In this document: positions 31,967 to 33,937 of the stretch, piece after piece | Position numbering within the stretch: position 1 is the first letter of the stretch | Layout: the number at the start of each line of letters is the position of its first letter | Assembly (NCBI RefSeq): GCF_021283305.1 | Contig: NZ_JAJSOK010000080.1 | Coordinates: forward strand, 1-33,937 | Direction: 5' to 3' | Length of the DNA: 33,937 nucleotides | Source of the DNA: Pseudonocardia kujensis | GTDB lineage: Bacteria > Actinomycetota > Actinomycetes > Mycobacteriales > Pseudonocardiaceae | Position numbers and translations under genes: made by a program | Notes under the pieces: generated by a model | Database searches by the model: none | What the model saw: only the letters and a program-made list of their open reading frames with translations | Told to the model about the DNA's origin: nothing

Positions 31967-33937
31967 GGCGCGGCCAGGACGTCGTAGGGATGCGGGCGGC
32001 GCTGCGGCGTGAAGTGCGCGGCCGCGATGTCTTCCGCGAGCCGGTCGAGATCCGCGCCGAGCCCGGCCAGCAGCGCGCGCAGGGCGGGGCGGGTGCCGTC
32101 TGCGGTGTCCCGCGCTGCGAGCGCGGCGGTGTCGGCGGCCGCGAGCCGGGCGCAGGCGGCGTCGAACGAGCCCGGGACGCCGCCGGGCAGGTGGGCGAGG
32201 TCGTCGGCGAGCCGGTCGAGCTGGTGGGCCACCGCGCGCGGGTTGTCCCGGTCGGCGAGCAGCAGGTCGAGCAGCGGGGCGATGCCGGGCCGGCCCGCGC
32301 TGCGCCGGCGGTGCGTGAGCACGCTCTCCGCCACGATCGTCACCGACTCGACCACCAGCCGGTCGGCCGGCCCGCGCGGGGCGTCGCCGAGCGTCGCGGC
32401 CAGCAGCGCGACGACGTGCTGGGCGCGCTCCACCCGCCGGCCCGCGTCGAGCAGCCGCCAGCCGGCGTCGCGGACCAGGCTCTCCGCCGTGGTGCCGGCC
32501 AGCGCGAGCAGGCCCTCGAGGACCCGGTTCAGCCCCTCGGACACCTCGCCCGCGTCGAGTTCGGTGTCGGGTTCGGTGTCGGGTCCGGTGTCGGACCAGG
32601 CGCGGGCCGCCAGGCGCCGCAGCACGATGTCGAGCCGTCCGAGCACGAGCCAGCTGTCGGTGGGGAGCTGCTCGCGCACGGCCTGCGCGGCCCGGATGAG
32701 CCGGTGCACCGCGAAGCCGAGGGTGCCGGGGCGGGTGCGGTCGTGGAGCAGGGACCGGAGCTCCGGGCCGGGGTCGTCGTCGGGCGGCAGGGCGGCGAAG
32801 CCGGGCGTCGTGCGGGTGATCTCGGAGGTGGCGACGAGCAGGGCCCGCAGCGCGCCGGCGCCCGCCGGCTCGGGGGAGGTGCGGAAGTCCGCCCAGCGGT
32901 CCGTGACCGCGCGCAGCAGCCGGGCGGTGTCCTCGGCCCGCTCCGCGTAACGGCCGAGCCAGAACAGCTCTTCCGCCACCCGCGGGGAGACGCCGGCCGG
33001 TGCCGTCGACCCGCCGCCGGCCTCGTCCGGGGTCCCGGCGGTCGCCCGTTCGGGGCGCTCGCCGACCACCCAGACGTCCTTGGCCGGCGTGGGGCCGCCC
33101 GCGAGTGCCGGTGCGGCCGCGCCCAGCCCGCCGTCGAGCACCTCCCACCCCGCCCCGGAGGCGACGGCGAAGGTCCGCAGCGTCACCGGCCGCGACTCGG
33201 CGCCGGCGTCGGTGACGACGGGCGCGGTGGAGAGCACGACCTCCTGCTGCGCGGCCCACGCGTGCGGCTCCGCCCCGATGCGCGCGAGGAGCGCCGCCCG
33301 CCCGGCGGCGTCGAGGTCGGCGCCGCGCACCGGGGCGTGCCCCCGCGCGACGGGCGCGAGGACCAGCTCGCCGAGCCGGGCGCGGACGTGCGAGAGCGAG
33401 GCCGGGTCGCCGCACCACCAGGTCGGCACGCTCGGCAGCAGCAGGTCCTCACCGAGCAGCTCCCGGCACACCGCGGGCAGGAAGGGCAGCAGCCCGGGGT
33501 TCTCGGCGACCCCGGCACCCAGCCCGTTGAGCACGGTGACGGTGCCGAGCCGGGCGGCCTCGAGCAGGCCGGGCACGCCCAGCCGGGAGTCCGGGCGCAG
33601 GTCGAGGGGATCGCACCGGTCCGCGTCGAGCCGGCGGAGCACGACGTCGACCGGGTCGAGCCGGCCCAGGGAGTGCTGCCACAGCCGGCCGTCGCGCACG
33701 GTCAGCTCGGAGCCGAGGACCAGCGGCAACCCGAGCAACGACGACAGCATCGCCTGCTCGTAGGCCGTCTCCGAGTCCGGGCCGGGATGCAGCAGCACGA
33801 TCCGCCGGTCGTCCCGGCCGGCCTGGAGGCCCGCCCGGACGGCCTCGAAGAAGGGGCCGAGCCGGCGGATCCGCGACCGGCGGTGCAGCGCGGACAGCAC
33901 CCGCGCGACCACCCGGCGGTTCGCCATCGCGTACCCC
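31963..33937 (-). CDS. Circularly permuted ATP-grasp / alpha-E domain fusion protein (5' partial)
   Basis: The frame is open to the right edge; the ATG at 33927 is internal (GYAMANRRVVARVL is mid-domain). From 33937 to about 33080 the sequence is the C-terminal part of a circularly permuted ATP-grasp ligase (DUF404/407 type), including RIVLLHPGPDSETAYEQ, VLNGLGAGVAENPGLLPFLP and ELVLAPVARGH. After a Gly/Pro linker (33000-33060) the all-helical alpha-E domain (DUF403) begins, VAEELFWLGRYAERAEDTARLLRAV, and ends near 31963. ATP-grasp enzymes of this type are predicted peptide or amide ligases. Fusion of the two domains occurs also in a mycobacterial protein as I recall (Rv2567). First visible gene of an operon with the transglutaminase and metallopeptidase. 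Confidence 0.92.
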   Translation of the reverse strand, partial: GYAMANRRVVARVLSALHRRSRIRRLGPFFEAVRAGLQAGRDDRRIVLLHPGPDSETAYEQAMLSSLLGLPLVLGSELTVRDGRLWQHSLGRLDPVDVVLRRLDADRCDPLDLRPDSRLGVPGLLEAARLGTVTVLNGLGAGVAENPGLLPFLPAVCRELLGEDLLLPSVPTWWCGDPASLSHVRARLGELVLAPVARGHAPVRGADLDAAGRAALLARIGAEPHAWAAQQEVVLSTAPVVTDAGAESRPVTLRTFAVASGAGWEVLDGGLGAAAPALAGGPTPAKDVWVVGERPERATAGTPDEAGGGSTAPAGVSPRVAEELFWLGRYAERAEDTARLLRAVTDRWADFRTSPEPAGAGALRALLVATSEITRTTPGFAALPPDDDPGPELRSLLHDRTRPGTLGFAVHRLIRAAQAVREQLPTDSWLVLGRLDIVLRRLAARAWSDTGPDTEPDTELDAGEVSEGLNRVLEGLLALAGTTAESLVRDAGWRLLDAGRRVERAQHVVALLAATLGDAPRGPADRLVVESVTIVAESVLTHRRRSAGRPGIAPLLDLLLADRDNPRAVAHQLDRLADDLAHLPGGVPGSFDAACARLAAADTAALAARDTADGTRPALRALLAGLGADLDRLAEDIAAAHFTPQRRPHPYDVLAAP

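Overview
The window is very GC-rich, with dense short-spaced operons, many GTG starts and frequent 4-base start/stop overlaps. WhiB, SigD/RsdA, GuaB3, WXG100 and BldM-type genes mark it as actinobacterial. The gene order (Rv3446c homologue-esxU-esxT-rplM-rpsI-glmM ... nnr ... alr ... tsaE-tsaB-rimI-tsaD-groES-groEL-whiB3 ... sigD-rsdA-Rv3412 homologue-guaB-guaB3) follows, inverted, the Mycobacterium tuberculosis block from about Rv3446c to Rv3410c as I remember it. Together with the BldM-like gene this suggests a Pseudonocardiaceae chromosome, probably Pseudonocardia or a relative; the genus is inference.

Layout. 1-1911: end of an ESX-4-type type VII secretion locus (associated protein plus two WXG100 substrates). 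2014-4562: ribosomal proteins L13 and S9, then phosphoglucosamine mutase. 4574-6055, minus strand: a second small pair of type VII substrate-like genes behind a perfect 26-bp palindrome, and an alpha/beta-hydrolase-fold protein that lacks its nucleophile. 6255-9537: a DUF4333 lipoprotein, the NAD(P)HX repair enzyme Nnr, a cluster of 19-bp-spaced repeats, and alanine racemase. 9540-14054: membrane-anchored hydrolase and the t6A tRNA-modification genes tsaE, tsaB and tsaD with rimI, interrupted by a HAD phosphatase gene. 14151-16746, minus strand: ArsR-type regulator, TetR regulator with a double palindromic operator, and an aldo/keto reductase. 16786-18939: CIRCE-controlled groES-groEL.

19040-25340 is a regulatory block: WhiB3-type iron-sulfur regulator, a MerR regulator with a CarH-like cobalamin-binding region, an Rv3415c-like protein, a BldM-like response regulator whose receiver has lost its phosphorylation residues, a 754-base stretch without a gene, and sigma factor SigD with its membrane anti-sigma factor. 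25423-28711: DUF5319 protein (minus) and the purine genes guaB and guaB3. 28671-30086: DUF488 protein, flavin/PNPOx-type protein and a frameshifted membrane-protein remnant. 30087-33937, minus strand: a translationally coupled operon of circularly permuted ATP-grasp/alpha-E fusion (partial), transglutaminase-like protease and zinc-ribbon metallopeptidase.

The most notable points are the palindrome shared by both ESX-type substrate pairs, the candidate B12 photoreceptor-like MerR protein next to a phosphorylation-independent BldM relative, the ATP-grasp/alpha-E/transglutaminase/metallopeptidase operon, and about ten genes whose -10 box sits 6-8 bases from the start codon, predicting leaderless mRNAs. 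No tRNA, rRNA, CRISPR array or insertion sequence was recognised. glmS, which lies near glmM in mycobacteria, is not in this window.
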